From G965212025 sp965215765 (GTDB taxonomy: Bacteria; Pseudomonadota; Gammaproteobacteria; Poriferisulfidales; Oxydemutatoraceae), in the NCBI GenBank assembly GCA_965215765.1, contig OZ244118.1:1736001-1800000 (forward strand): a stretch of DNA of 64,000 bases, written 5' to 3'. The stretch's first letter is position 1; every line of letters starts with the position of its first letter. The notes below the pieces were generated by a model. That model saw nothing but the letters and a program-made list of their open reading frames with translations. It was not told where the DNA came from and ran no database searches. The position numbers and the translations under genes are program-made. Below are positions 50,541 through 59,919 of the stretch, piece after piece.

Positions 50541-51697
50541 CAATCCTGCTACTGCCAGTTTTGCTCATGGGTGCAACAACTGCACTTTTGGCTTTGGAAA
50601 ACAAAACCGAGCAGGATTTACGCAAAACGCTGGACTTGCTCCTTAGACACCAAAGTCAGGATGCTTTGGAATTCAGCAGAAATGCGTTACAGGAAACTCC
50701 AAAGTCGCGTTTGGCACACCTGCTACACGCTGACCTGCTTGCCGTTTATGCGCATCAGAGCCCATTATTTTCGGCACAGCATGCGCTACAGAAAAAGCGC
50801 GTGGCCGACTTACGGGATGAATTGGCACTGAGAATGGCTTACGTGCCTCCGAAAAAAAACCACCTGCCGGACACAATTCTCAGAATGTCTCCTCAATACC
50901 CGTATATTCTGCTCCTTGACGCCGCAAAATCTCGCCTGTACCTGCTTCAGAATCAAAACTCTCGCCCTGCTTTGCTTACAAGCTATTACACCTCAGTGGG
51001 TTCTGAAGGTATGGGAAAAGCCCGGGAGGGGGACAATAAGACACCACTCGGGGTGTACCAAATTACGTCTTATTTGCCAGATGACACCCTTCCCGACCTG
51101 TACGGGAGAGGAGCGTGGCCGATAAACTTCCCCAATGGCTTCGACAGGCTCAGGGGTAAGAATGGTTCCGGAATCTGGTTACACGGGGTGCCGGGCAATT
51201 TCGAAAGCCGCCCGCCAGAAGACAGCCGGGGATGCATCATCCTCAATAACCTTGCTGTACGTGACCTGGAACAGTTTATTGAGCCACGAAAAACATCCTT
51301 GGTGCTGGCGGAACGAGTTCAATGGCTTTCTCCGGACGCATGGGAGACATCCGGAGACAGGATTTACCGGCACTTTCAACAGTGGCTGGCTGACTGGCAA
51401 AGTCTCAACGTTGAGAAATACCTTTCCCACTATTCCACTACGTATCAGTCAAAAAACGCAGACTATCAAACATTTACCGAACGCACCCAGCGTAACGCCC
51501 GGCAAAAAACCTTTGTTTCAGTCACAGCCAAGGCAGTAGAGGTTTTCCTGTATCCGGGTGCAAAAAACGCGTACTTGCTCGAATTTGACCAGAACTACCG
51601 CAGTAATAACTATCAGACTGACTATCGGAAAAAACAATTATGGGAAGAACAAGGTGACGGACAATGGAAAATCATCTACGAGGGTCACGCCAACTGA
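50507..51697 (+). CDS. L,D-transpeptidase with C-terminal NTF2-like domain
   Basis: 396 residues. N-terminal membrane or signal segment (FRLAILLLPVLLMGATTALLA), a helical region, the YkuD domain (about 130-285) with DGDNKTPLGVYQ-type core, IWLHGVPG and DSRGCIILNN holding the catalytic His and Cys, and a C-terminal NTF2-like fold ending WKIIYEGHAN. Same architecture is known in a group of gammaproteobacterial YkuD proteins. Overlaps the upstream TPR gene, so the pair is coupled. Second L,D-transpeptidase in the window. Confidence 0.88.
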   Translation: MENLLRARFRLAILLLPVLLMGATTALLALENKTEQDLRKTLDLLLRHQSQDALEFSRNALQETPKSRLAHLLHADLLAVYAHQSPLFSAQHALQKKRVADLRDELALRMAYVPPKKNHLPDTILRMSPQYPYILLLDAAKSRLYLLQNQNSRPALLTSYYTSVGSEGMGKAREGDNKTPLGVYQITSYLPDDTLPDLYGRGAWPINFPNGFDRLRGKNGSGIWLHGVPGNFESRPPEDSRGCIILNNLAVRDLEQFIEPRKTSLVLAERVQWLSPDAWETSGDRIYRHFQQWLADWQSLNVEKYLSHYSTTYQSKNADYQTFTERTQRNARQKTFVSVTAKAVEVFLYPGAKNAYLLEFDQNYRSNNYQTDYRKKQLWEEQGDGQWKIIYEGHAN

Positions 51698-51742
51698 GTG
51701 CCCCATCCGAGCACCTTACAGAAGGAGCAAAAAACGGAGATT

Positions 51743-52585
51743 TCAGGAGCCTGGGTCTAAATTCAACCGCAACCAGCGCACCAGATCTACCCACATGACT
51801 CTGTAATCCCTTTCGTCCGGCATACGACGAGATGAAGCAAATTCAATCGTCAGTACCGGTATGTTCAATTCTTCCCCTGCGTACCACCCCAGAGAACCCG
51901 GAAAATTGCCAAGATCTCCATAAAGCAGCGTCCCCAGCTTCGCAGGTGGTTGGATATTCTCTGGGCCATCGTAGTCCACCAAACCTAAAGGAGCGTGTAA
52001 GGCCACTATGACATCTGGCCGGAACTGTTCTATTTTCCGGGTCAGCCATTCTGTTTCTATTTCGCTTTGGGCATTTTTTCCCGGATATTTTCGAGGGTTT
52101 GAATGTGCTTTTTGCTGCCAGAAAGCAAGGGCTTCTGCACCACTTCCCGCAGAGCCAAAATTACGGTTCAAATCGACCCCGTTGGCGTTGCCGCGCACCG
52201 CCGGGGCGGCCAACAGACCATCTGGATTCAATGCTGGAACAAAATACCAATGAAAAAGACCAGAGTGATGCTCGACTAAAGTCTTTAGCCACTTGAAAGC
52301 CACGCTATAGGAGGCATATTCATCGCCATGTATACCCCCAAGCAAAAGCACTTTTCCACGCATCCCTGCTGAGGAGGGAGCAGGCAAGAACTCACGGCTC
52401 ATAACAGGCATCCCGGAAACACGGGTGTGTGCGGCCACTTGCAAGTCAAGATCCAGACATTCCCCAACGCTGACAGAGCTAAGTGTATTGCCAATTCTCT
52501 GACACGCTTCTTTCACAGAGACTTCGACCGCACCCACCCTCAAGGCAAGAAAAACCAATCCTGACAGTAAAACCCGAAACACCAT
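51743..52585 (-). CDS. M14 zinc carboxypeptidase (MpaA-like murein peptide amidase)
   Basis: 280 residues from ATG 52585, which places a signal peptide (VFRVLLSGLVFLALRVGA) first; a frame start at 52633 adds 16 residues. Zinc ligands are His and Glu in GGIHGDEYAS and the later His in VIVALHAPLG; NGVDLNRNFG gives the substrate-binding Arg and VLTIEF the catalytic Glu. MpaA-type enzymes cleave the gamma-D-Glu-meso-DAP bond of peptidoglycan fragments. With two L,D-transpeptidases nearby it fits murein remodelling. Confidence 0.87.
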   Translation of the reverse strand: MVFRVLLSGLVFLALRVGAVEVSVKEACQRIGNTLSSVSVGECLDLDLQVAAHTRVSGMPVMSREFLPAPSSAGMRGKVLLLGGIHGDEYASYSVAFKWLKTLVEHHSGLFHWYFVPALNPDGLLAAPAVRGNANGVDLNRNFGSAGSGAEALAFWQQKAHSNPRKYPGKNAQSEIETEWLTRKIEQFRPDVIVALHAPLGLVDYDGPENIQPPAKLGTLLYGDLGNFPGSLGWYAGEELNIPVLTIEFASSRRMPDERDYRVMWVDLVRWLRLNLDPGS

Positions 52586-53124
52586 CACAGACTGATTGTT
52601 CACATCAAAAGTGGCGGGAATTTCCGCGCTCAAATCAGGCGTTCAAGCCCTGACCACGAAAACACAGTCTCTCTTCCTTGAACTCTTTTCCTGGACAGCA
52701 AGGGGGTTTTTGTCCAATGGGCACGAATTCATGAGACCGCACAACAACTCGCTTTAAGCATGTTTCGCTTGCCGGATCACGCCGACTGCTTCCTGCTTGC
52801 TTTCACCTGGCTCAAGCAAAGCCGAGCTCTTTTCGGCAACTCCTCACAGAACCGTTACCATCAAGCGTCAAGCACAAGCTGCCACCTTTCCATGAGGCTT
52901 GCGTGGGCAAAGACGATACGCCAACAGGGCAACCTGCACCCGGCTTTTGTTGATTGACTCTCCCCCAAGTGTCTGGTCAGCATCCGTATTTTCTGTGCCT
53001 GAAATCCGGCAGGAAGCCAAGTTGTTTCCTTGCAGTCGATTCCCCCTTCTCCCAAGGAGTAACACGCATCTTGACACGGATCGGATGGCTGAATTTTCCC
53101 GACAACTACAATCAAAGCGGGCTA
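52586..53124. other. Intergenic region, mostly the left end of the tandem duplication
   Basis: 52586-52780 holds nothing recognisable. From 52781 onward the DNA matches 55320-55650 in direct orientation. Frames of about 84 codons on the minus strand in both copies share only their C-terminal phase and shift relative to each other, so they do not look coding. Confidence 0.5.
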
Positions 53125-54951
53125 CTAAAGCAGGGAGTACTGAAGGTTGGTAATGCCAAGTTTCTCCTGCACCGCATCAATCGCGAATCTTGCCACATGG
53201 TCAATGACGATATGGTTTACGCAGGCATCCAAATCCTTCTGGGTCAACGTGCACCCGTCTCCATGCACCTGCTCGTACTTCTGATTTGCTGCACGAAGAA
53301 CACCTAAGCACAACGCCTTATCATGTTCCAACATGGCATCACGCAGAACCTGACAGCACTGGGTACCATCATCCGGTGTGCCTCCTTTTTTTATCGCAAT
53401 GTCTACTATTTGAGGGAAAGCCACCAGCTCCATTTCCGCAACATGGTACTTCAGAAAATTATTTTCCTGACCTTCAGGTGTCTCCATCTTTGACAGTAAA
53501 TCTACAAGAAGGGCTTCATCCTCCGGCGCATCTCCACTCGCTTTATTCTTATCAAGAATGTCCTTCTGGAGACTAGCAAGAGAACCCAATTTACTTGTCA
53601 GGTCTGGGGGGGTATCTGGCAGATCAACGCCCTGAGCTTCTGCTACCTCACGAGCTTGAAACCATAACAAGGAAGCAACGGTCTGGGAAAGAAAATTCTG
53701 GACTTCCTCTTCGCTCGGAGACTCTACAGACCTTCTCTCTCCTCCAAAAAAATACAACAAGGCGATCCTCTGTGCGTGCTGCCTTGTGGCATCCATATCA
53801 AGACCAGAAAATTTCAAGGTTTCGGCAACGGGTTTATGCCCATCTTCGCACAAAGTCCACCTCAGCACATACAATGCGGGGAAGGCGCACTCATGCACAA
53901 ACCGGTTTTCAGATACCCTGTCTGAGGCAGTCAGAGCCATCAAGTATTTCACCCCGGGATCATTCTTAAAAGGAGACATCCCTTTCATGACCTCCGCCTC
54001 ATCCGGGGTTTTGGGTGTGGGTTCCGAATATGGGGCATGTTCCTGTTGAGAAGCCAGATCGCCGGAAGGGGAATCGCCCCTCTCCGAACGTTCCTCAACC
54101 AGACGCTCTGCCAGCTCTTCCAGGTTGTTTGACGGTGAACCTTCTCTCGTCAGATCGCGTCCAATCTCATCAATGCGCTCTGACTGCAGTTGTTCCAAGA
54201 CCATGACCGTAGCCTCAACCCGCAATGTTTGCTTGTACGCCGCAGGGTCAGTGGAAAGATTAACAAGGTCAACGCCACCGGAAAGAATGGAGTGCGTAAA
54301 TTTTTCCAGGCAACGTGAATGAAAGTTCTCAGCGTTCAAATTCGGGTGAGCGCGAAGAAACTCTTCGGCTCTTTGCCCGGAATCTTGTCCGGCTGTTTCC
54401 GACCCGTTTTCTTTCGGGTTCTGAGCGTTGTCGGCCATTTCGTTCAGCCTTTCAACGACAGGGGAAAACAAGTCCTTTTCTACATTGACCTTTGCCAATA
54501 AATTCTGAAGGCAAAGATCTGCCTCACAGTGAACAAGGGTGAGTTGGATATCTTGAGGTTGGATTATGCTTAGGAACGGCCTTGCGGTTGCTATTCTTTC
54601 ATTCAGAGACACCAGGTCTCTGTAACGCAGAATTTGATTTTTTCTCTGCTTGCGTTCGCATGTTTTTATAATTAATGCCCTCTGCTCCTCGCGTAGTGGT
54701 TCTGCTTCAATGGATTCAATCAGCTGCCCGAGTATGAGTTGATTGTTTCGTTTCCTGGTTTTTCCCACAAATATGGGAGATTTGTCTTCTAGCCAACAAA
54801 CTATTCTGTCGAACCAGCCAGACCCCCGATCTTTGACAATAACTTCTTGACGATTCGTGTCGAAACGAACCTCACTCTGAGGACGCAACGGTGCTTCACT
54901 TCCGCCGTTAACCCTCGCATAAAAGTCTGTGAACGTCCCATATACAGGCAT
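53125..54951 (-). CDS. Large protein of unknown function, tandem paralogue A
   Basis: 608 residues, starting MPVYGTFTDFYARVNGG. No signal peptide, no membrane segment and no motif I recognise. Highly charged and mostly helical by composition. The N-terminal ~130 residues (DRGSGWFDRIVCWLEDKSP, KTRKRNNQLILGQL) are the most conserved relative to copy B; a low-complexity Glu/Ser/Pro hinge (about 275-320) separates a second helical part rich in Leu. It could be a host-directed effector or a structural protein, with no direct evidence. More than 80% of the first 130 residues match paralogue B by eye, and both frames are intact. Confidence 0.8.
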   Translation of the reverse strand: MPVYGTFTDFYARVNGGSEAPLRPQSEVRFDTNRQEVIVKDRGSGWFDRIVCWLEDKSPIFVGKTRKRNNQLILGQLIESIEAEPLREEQRALIIKTCERKQRKNQILRYRDLVSLNERIATARPFLSIIQPQDIQLTLVHCEADLCLQNLLAKVNVEKDLFSPVVERLNEMADNAQNPKENGSETAGQDSGQRAEEFLRAHPNLNAENFHSRCLEKFTHSILSGGVDLVNLSTDPAAYKQTLRVEATVMVLEQLQSERIDEIGRDLTREGSPSNNLEELAERLVEERSERGDSPSGDLASQQEHAPYSEPTPKTPDEAEVMKGMSPFKNDPGVKYLMALTASDRVSENRFVHECAFPALYVLRWTLCEDGHKPVAETLKFSGLDMDATRQHAQRIALLYFFGGERRSVESPSEEEVQNFLSQTVASLLWFQAREVAEAQGVDLPDTPPDLTSKLGSLASLQKDILDKNKASGDAPEDEALLVDLLSKMETPEGQENNFLKYHVAEMELVAFPQIVDIAIKKGGTPDDGTQCCQVLRDAMLEHDKALCLGVLRAANQKYEQVHGDGCTLTQKDLDACVNHIVIDHVARFAIDAVQEKLGITNLQYSLL

Positions 54952-54987
54952 AAATCACTTCCCTTCGGCACGTAATTATTCGTGCCA

Positions 54988-55017
54988 ATTCTAACACACC
55001 CCCACCCCTCGGGACAA
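54988..55017 (-). promoter_or_regulatory. Candidate promoter of paralogue A
   Basis: Minus strand TTGTCC (55017-55012), 18-base spacer and TAGAAT (54993-54988) preceded by TGT, an extended -10. The extended -10 TGnTAGAAT is kept in paralogue B. It sits about 40 bases before the ATG. Confidence 0.5.
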
Positions 55018-55224
55018 TATTTTCGGCTGTGAGCACGAAGGGCGTCGCCTTGGTCGGCTCAGCCAGAGTGAGCTTTTCAGTAACCGGGGAGCCGTAAAAA
55101 GATGCGCAACCAAGCGGAAAGCTCAGGCTCTGCCGTCCCGACAGAAGCAGAAGGTGCAGGGAGAAAATAAAAGGAAACAAATAGCTACCCATCACCGTTT
55201 CGGAAGACTGAAAAGCTTCCAAAC

Positions 55225-55258
55225 GACAAAGGCCTCACCGTCAAGCGAGACCTTTGCC
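55225..55258 (-). terminator. Decayed copy of the groEL terminator
   Basis: Same element as 57771-57804, but the right arm has GAGACCTTTGCC instead of GAGGCCTTTGTC, so the 12-pair stem is broken at two places. Part of duplication copy A. Confidence 0.6.
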
Positions 55259-55322
55259 TGTGTGCCACAAATAGATCTGTGGCAAGAGCCGGCGTCTTTG
55301 CTTACATCATCCCGTCCATGCC

Positions 55323-55651
55323 GACTGGCTCCTGCTTGCTTTCATCTGGCTCAAGCAGAGCCAGACCCTTTTCGGCATCTCCTCACAGGACGGCTGGCAT
55401 CAGGCACCAAACACAGGCTGCCTCCGTTTCATGTGGCTGGCGTAGGCAAAGACGGTACGTCCACAGGGCAACATGCCCTCGGCTTTCGCCGATTGATTCT
55501 CCCCTAAAGGCCTGGTCAGCACCCGGTATTTTCTGCGCCTGAAATCCGGCAGGAAGCCAAGCTGTTTCCCTGCAGCCGATTCCCCCTTCTCCACAAGGGG
55601 AACACGCATCTTGACCCGAATCGGATGTCCGGATTTTCCCGACAACTGCAA
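55323..55651. other. Non-coding spacer downstream of paralogue B
   Basis: Homologous to 52781-53124. No gene, RNA or terminator is convincing. The same sequence before both paralogue stops suggests only shared history. Confidence 0.5.
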
Positions 55652-57496
55652 TCAGAGCGGGCCATAGGAGTACTGAGGATTAGGGACGCCAAGTTCTTCC
55701 CGCATCACAACGAGCGCAAATGTTGCCACATAGTCAGAGACGACTTCACGCACGCAGACATCCAAAGCTTCTTGGGTCAGCGTACCCCCATCTCCATGCA
55801 CCTGCTCGTACTTCTGATTTGCGGCACAAAGAACACGCGAGCACAACGCTTTATCATGTTTCAACACGGCATCATGCAAAATCTGACAGCACTGACTGGA
55901 TTTTCCCATTATGAATCCCTTTTCATTCCCAATACCTGTCATTGCTCTGAAAGCTACCGTCTCCATTTCCGCAACACAGTGCTCCAGAAATTTATTTTTC
56001 TGACCTTCAGGTGTCTCCAGTTCTGACAGTAAATTTACAAGAAGGGCTTCATTCTCCAGCACAACATGCGACGCATCTCCACTCCCTTTATTCTTATCAA
56101 GAATGTCCTTCTGGAGACTCGCAAGAGAACCCAATATTTTTGCCAGATTTGGGGGGTCATCTGGCAGATCAACGCCATGAACATCTGCCATCTCACGAGC
56201 TTGTAACCATAACAAGGAAGCAACGGTCTCGGAAAGAAAATTCCGGACTTCCTCTTCGCTCGGAGACTCTACAGACCTTCTCCCTCCTCCAAAAAAATAC
56301 AACAAGGCAATCCTATGTGCGTGCTGCCTTGTGGCTTCCATATCAAGACCAGAAACTTTCAAGGTTTCGGCAACGGATTTATGTCCATTCTCGCGCAAAG
56401 TCCACCTCAGCCCATACAGTGTGGGGACGACGCACTCATGCACAAACCGGTTTTCAGATACCCTGCCTGGGGCAGTCAGAGCCATCAAATACTGCACCCC
56501 GGGATCATGCTTAAAAGGAGACATTGCCCTCATGACCCCCACCTCATCCGGGGTTTTGGATGTGGGTTCCGAATATGGGGCAAGTTCCTGTTGAGAAACC
56601 AGCTCCCCGGGAGGGGAATCGCCTCTCTCTGAACGTTCCACGACCAGACGCTCGGCCAGCTCTTCCAGGTTGTTTAACGGTGAATCTTCTCTCATCAGAT
56701 CGCGTCCAATCCCATCAATGCGCCCTGACTGTAGTTGCTCCAAGACCATGACCGTAGCCTCAACCTGAAATACTTGCTTGTACGCCGCAGGGTCAGTGGA
56801 AAGATTGACAAGGTCAACGCCACCGGAAAGAATGGAGTGCGTTAATTTTTCCAGGCAACGTGAATGAAAGTTCTCAGCGTTCAAATTCGGGTGAGAGCGA
56901 AGAAACTCTTCGGCTCTTTGCCCGGCATCCTGTCCAACTGTTTCCGACCCGTTTTCTTTCGGGTTCTGAGCACTGTCTGCCATTTCGTTCAGCCTTTCAA
57001 CGACGGGGAGAAACAAGTCTTTTTCTACGTTGACCTCTGCCAATAAATTCTGAAGGCAAAGATCTGCCTCACAGTGAACAAAGGTGGATTGGATATCTTG
57101 AGGTTGGGTTATGCTTAGGAACGGCCTTGCGGTTTCTATTCTTTCATTCAGAGACACCAAGTCTCTGTAACGCAGAATTTGATTTTTTCTCTGCTTGCGT
57201 TCGCATGTTTTTATAATTAATACCCTCTGCTCCGCGCATAGCGGTTCTGCTTCAATGGATTTAATCAGTTGCTCAAGTATGAGTTGATTGTTTCGTTTCC
57301 TGGTTTTTCCCACAAACATGGGAGATTTGTCTTCTAGCCAACAAACTATTCTGTCGAACCAGCCAGACCCCCGATCTTTGACGATAACTCGATGTCCATT
57401 CGCGTCGAAACAAACCTCACTCTGAGAACGCGGCAGTGTTGCACTTCTGCTGTTAACTCCCGCATAAAAGTCTGTGAACGTCCCACATACAGGCAT
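55652..57496 (-). CDS. Large protein of unknown function, tandem paralogue B
   Basis: 614 residues, starting MPVCGTFTDFYAGVN, parallel to paralogue A over its whole length. It has the same helical, signal-less layout, with an extra few residues near 520 (DASHVVLENE) and a different C-terminus (NPQYSYGPL against NLQYSLL). Sits directly downstream of groEL on the same strand but behind a strong terminator and with its own promoter. Retention of two long open frames after divergence points to selection on both. Family not recognised. Confidence 0.8.
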   Translation of the reverse strand: MPVCGTFTDFYAGVNSRSATLPRSQSEVCFDANGHRVIVKDRGSGWFDRIVCWLEDKSPMFVGKTRKRNNQLILEQLIKSIEAEPLCAEQRVLIIKTCERKQRKNQILRYRDLVSLNERIETARPFLSITQPQDIQSTFVHCEADLCLQNLLAEVNVEKDLFLPVVERLNEMADSAQNPKENGSETVGQDAGQRAEEFLRSHPNLNAENFHSRCLEKLTHSILSGGVDLVNLSTDPAAYKQVFQVEATVMVLEQLQSGRIDGIGRDLMREDSPLNNLEELAERLVVERSERGDSPPGELVSQQELAPYSEPTSKTPDEVGVMRAMSPFKHDPGVQYLMALTAPGRVSENRFVHECVVPTLYGLRWTLRENGHKSVAETLKVSGLDMEATRQHAHRIALLYFFGGGRRSVESPSEEEVRNFLSETVASLLWLQAREMADVHGVDLPDDPPNLAKILGSLASLQKDILDKNKGSGDASHVVLENEALLVNLLSELETPEGQKNKFLEHCVAEMETVAFRAMTGIGNEKGFIMGKSSQCCQILHDAVLKHDKALCSRVLCAANQKYEQVHGDGGTLTQEALDVCVREVVSDYVATFALVVMREELGVPNPQYSYGPL

Positions 57497-57532
57497 AAAC
57501 CATTCCCCTTAGGCACTCAATTATCCATGCCA

Positions 57533-57563
57533 ATTCTACCATACCCCCCACCCTTCGGGACAA
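57533..57563 (-). promoter_or_regulatory. Candidate promoter of paralogue B
   Basis: Minus strand TTGTCC (57563-57558), a 19-base spacer and TAGAAT (57538-57533) with TGG before it. The one-base longer spacer than in paralogue A may make this copy weaker. Confidence 0.45.
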
Positions 57564-57770
57564 TATTTTCGGCCGTGAGCACGAATGGCGTCGCCTTGGC
57601 CGGCTCAGCCAGAGTGAGCTTTTCAGTAACCGGAGAGCAGTAAAAAGATGCGCAACCAAGCAGAAAGCTCGGGCTCTGCCGTCCTGACAGAAGCAGAAGG
57701 TGAAGAGTGAAAATAAAAGGGAGCAAATAGCTGCCCATCACCGTTTCGGAAGACTGAAAAGCCCCCAAAC

Positions 57771-57804
57771 GACAAAGGCCTCACCGTCAAGCGAGGCCTT
57801 TGTC
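57771..57804 (-). terminator. groEL terminator
   Basis: A perfect 12-base inverted repeat: GACAAAGGCCTC (57771-57782) and GAGGCCTTTGTC (57793-57804), loop of ten bases, followed on the minus strand by a G-run and TTTT. Lies 44 bases after the groEL stop. Confidence 0.8.
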
Positions 57805-57847
57805 TGTGTGCCACAAATAGATCTGTGGCAAGAACCTGCGTCTTTGC

Positions 57848-59497
57848 TTACATCATCCCGTCCATGCCACCCATGCCGCCCATGCCACCGCCGCCACCGC
57901 CGGGCATGGGTTCCTCTTTCTTCGGAAGCTCGGCAACCATTGCCTCCGTAGTGATCATCAGACCGGCAATCGAGCACGCATTCTGCAAGGCAATCCGAAC
58001 CACTTTGGCCGGGTCAATGATGCCAAGTTCCGGCAGGTTCCCGTATACCCCTTTCGCAGCGTCATATCCATAATCCCGCTCTTTGTCTCTGACGTTGGAC
58101 AAAATGACAGAACCTTCCTCACCAGTGTTGGCAACAATCTGCCGAAACGGGTCTTCCATGGCACGACGCATAATCCCGATGCCAACATCCTGATCAGCAT
58201 TGTCACCCTTGAGATCACGGATCCCTTCAATCGCACGAATCAAAGCAACCCCGCCACCAGCTACCACCCCTTCCTCAACAGCAGCCCGTGTCGCATGCAA
58301 TGCATCCTCAACCCGCGCTTTCTTTTCCTTCATCTCAACCTCAGTCGCCGCGCCTACGCGAATGACCGCAACCCCGCCAGCCAGCTTCGCCATCCTTTCC
58401 TGCAACTTCTCCTTGTCATAGTCAGACGTTGCTTCCTCAATCTGCCGCCGAATCTGCGTAACCCTCGACTTGATCCGGTCAGAACTGCCTGCACCGTCAA
58501 CGATTACCGTGTCTTCCTTGGATATCGTGACGCGCTTGGCATTCCCGAGACTGTCAAGCGTACACTTCTCCAGTGACAAACCTGTCTCCTCGGATATGAC
58601 CGTCGCACCCGTCAATATCGCAATGTCTTCAAGCATCGCTTTGCGGCGATCCCCAAATCCGGGAGCCTTGACCGCTGCCACTTTCACAACACCGCGTATC
58701 GAATTTACCACCAATGTCGCCAGTGCCTCACCTTCTACATCCTCTGACATGATCAGTAACGGCTTGCCACTTTTCGCAACCGCTTCCAGTACCGGCAACA
58801 TGTCCCGTATCCCGGAAATCTTCTTGTCGTGCAAAAGAATCAGCGGATTCTCAAGCTCGGCACTCATGTTGGCCTGGTTGTTGACAAAATACGGGGAGAG
58901 ATACCCACGATCAATTTGCATGCCCTCAACGACTTCCAGCTCATTCTCAAGCGTCGTGCCTTCCTCAATCGTGATCACCCCTTCCTTGCCAACTTTCTCC
59001 ATCGCCTCAGCGATGATCTTCCCTATCTGCGGATCAGAATTGGCAGATATGCTCCCAACCTGCTCTATGGCACGGCTGTCCGAACACGGCTTCGAAAAAC
59101 TCCTGACCGCCTTTACCGCATGCTCGGTTGCCCTGTCCAGACCGCGCTTGAGATCCATCGGGTTCATCCCCGCAGCGACCGCCTTCATCCCCTCACGAAT
59201 AATCCCTTGAGCCAGCACGGTCGCCGTGGTCGTACCATCACCGGCAATGTCCGATGTCTGGGAAGCAACTTCCTTTAACATCTGGGCTCCCATGTTCTCG
59301 AACTTGTCCTGCAATTCCACTTCCTTGGCGACGGAAACCCCATCTTTGGTCACCGTCGGTGCACCAAATGATTTCTCCAATACCACGTTCCTGCCTTTCG
59401 GACCCAACGTCACTTTCACCGCATTGGCAAGCACATTGACGCCCGTTACCATGCGGTGCAATGCGTTATGACCAAATTTGACTTCTTTAGCACTCAT
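57848..59497 (-). CDS. groEL: Chaperonin GroEL (60 kDa)
   Basis: 549 residues. The equatorial ATPase has TLGPKGRNVVLEKSFGAP and DGVSVAKE, AGDGTTTATVLAQ holds the catalytic Asp, and the apical domain lies at about 190-375. The tail is Gly-Met rich, ending GGMGGMDGMM. Forms the 14-mer folding chamber with GroES. The last seven codons are repeated at 55301-55322. Two-gene groES-groEL operon as usual. Confidence 0.98.
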   Translation of the reverse strand: MSAKEVKFGHNALHRMVTGVNVLANAVKVTLGPKGRNVVLEKSFGAPTVTKDGVSVAKEVELQDKFENMGAQMLKEVASQTSDIAGDGTTTATVLAQGIIREGMKAVAAGMNPMDLKRGLDRATEHAVKAVRSFSKPCSDSRAIEQVGSISANSDPQIGKIIAEAMEKVGKEGVITIEEGTTLENELEVVEGMQIDRGYLSPYFVNNQANMSAELENPLILLHDKKISGIRDMLPVLEAVAKSGKPLLIMSEDVEGEALATLVVNSIRGVVKVAAVKAPGFGDRRKAMLEDIAILTGATVISEETGLSLEKCTLDSLGNAKRVTISKEDTVIVDGAGSSDRIKSRVTQIRRQIEEATSDYDKEKLQERMAKLAGGVAVIRVGAATEVEMKEKKARVEDALHATRAAVEEGVVAGGGVALIRAIEGIRDLKGDNADQDVGIGIMRRAMEDPFRQIVANTGEEGSVILSNVRDKERDYGYDAAKGVYGNLPELGIIDPAKVVRIALQNACSIAGLMITTEAMVAELPKKEEPMPGGGGGGMGGMGGMDGMM

Positions 59498-59518
59498 TTT
59501 TCTGTTCTCCTTACAGCT

Positions 59519-59812
59519 CTAGTCCAAAATCGCCATGATGTCGCTTTCGCGCATCACGACAAGATCATCACCATCCAACGTGACTTCCGTGCCTGAGTAT
59601 TTCCCAAACATGATGGTCTCACCTACTTTGACATCCATCGGCAATCTCTTGCCGTCATCAAGCACTTTCCCTTCACCTACGGCAAGAATCTCTCCTTTCA
59701 TAGGCTTCTCCGCAGCACTGTCAGGAATGACAATGCCACCAGGACTGGTCTTTTCTTCTGCCACTCGCTTGACCACAACACGATCATGCAATGGGCGTAA
59801 TTTCACACTCAT
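59519..59812 (-). CDS. groES: Co-chaperonin GroES
   Basis: 97 residues, MSVKLRPLHDRVVVKRV, with the mobile loop EEKTSPGGIVIPDSAAEKP that docks on GroEL and the C-terminal VVMRESDIMAILD. Normal length. 21 bases ahead of groEL. Confidence 0.98.
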   Translation of the reverse strand: MSVKLRPLHDRVVVKRVAEEKTSPGGIVIPDSAAEKPMKGEILAVGEGKVLDDGKRLPMDVKVGETIMFGKYSGTEVTLDGDDLVVMRESDIMAILD

Positions 59813-59919
59813 TTTTTTACTCCAAATTTATCTGAATAGGAACCGGGACGACAACCTGAACGGTTGCCACTTCCAATCTGCTCTACGGGGCTGCCGAGGA
59901 AGCAAACCCCTCACCAAAA

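Larger units (their letters stand above)
52781..55322. repeat. Tandem duplication, copy A
   Basis: About 2.54 kb, matching copy B (55320-57868). It contains a ~610-codon gene, its upstream region, a decayed groEL terminator (55225-55258) and, at its right end (55301-55322), the last codons of groEL with stop. Presence of the groEL end shows the duplication arose from the present groEL side and that copy B is next to the parent junction. Confidence 0.93.
55320..57868. repeat. Tandem duplication, copy B (groEL-adjacent)
   Basis: Direct repeat of 52781-55322. It runs from GCCGACTG at 55320 into the last codons of groEL near 57868. The copies differ at scattered positions and small indels, so the event is not very recent; both large reading frames have nevertheless stayed open. 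Confidence 0.93.

Noticed and set aside
52861..53115. 84-codon minus-strand ORFs present in both duplication copies (also 55400-55651)
   Set aside because: Their shared phase is lost in the middle by an indel, so the reading frame is not conserved between copies.
57771..57804. Possible operator or small RNA at the strong inverted repeat after groEL
   Set aside because: Position just after the groEL stop and the trailing T-run are explained by a terminator.
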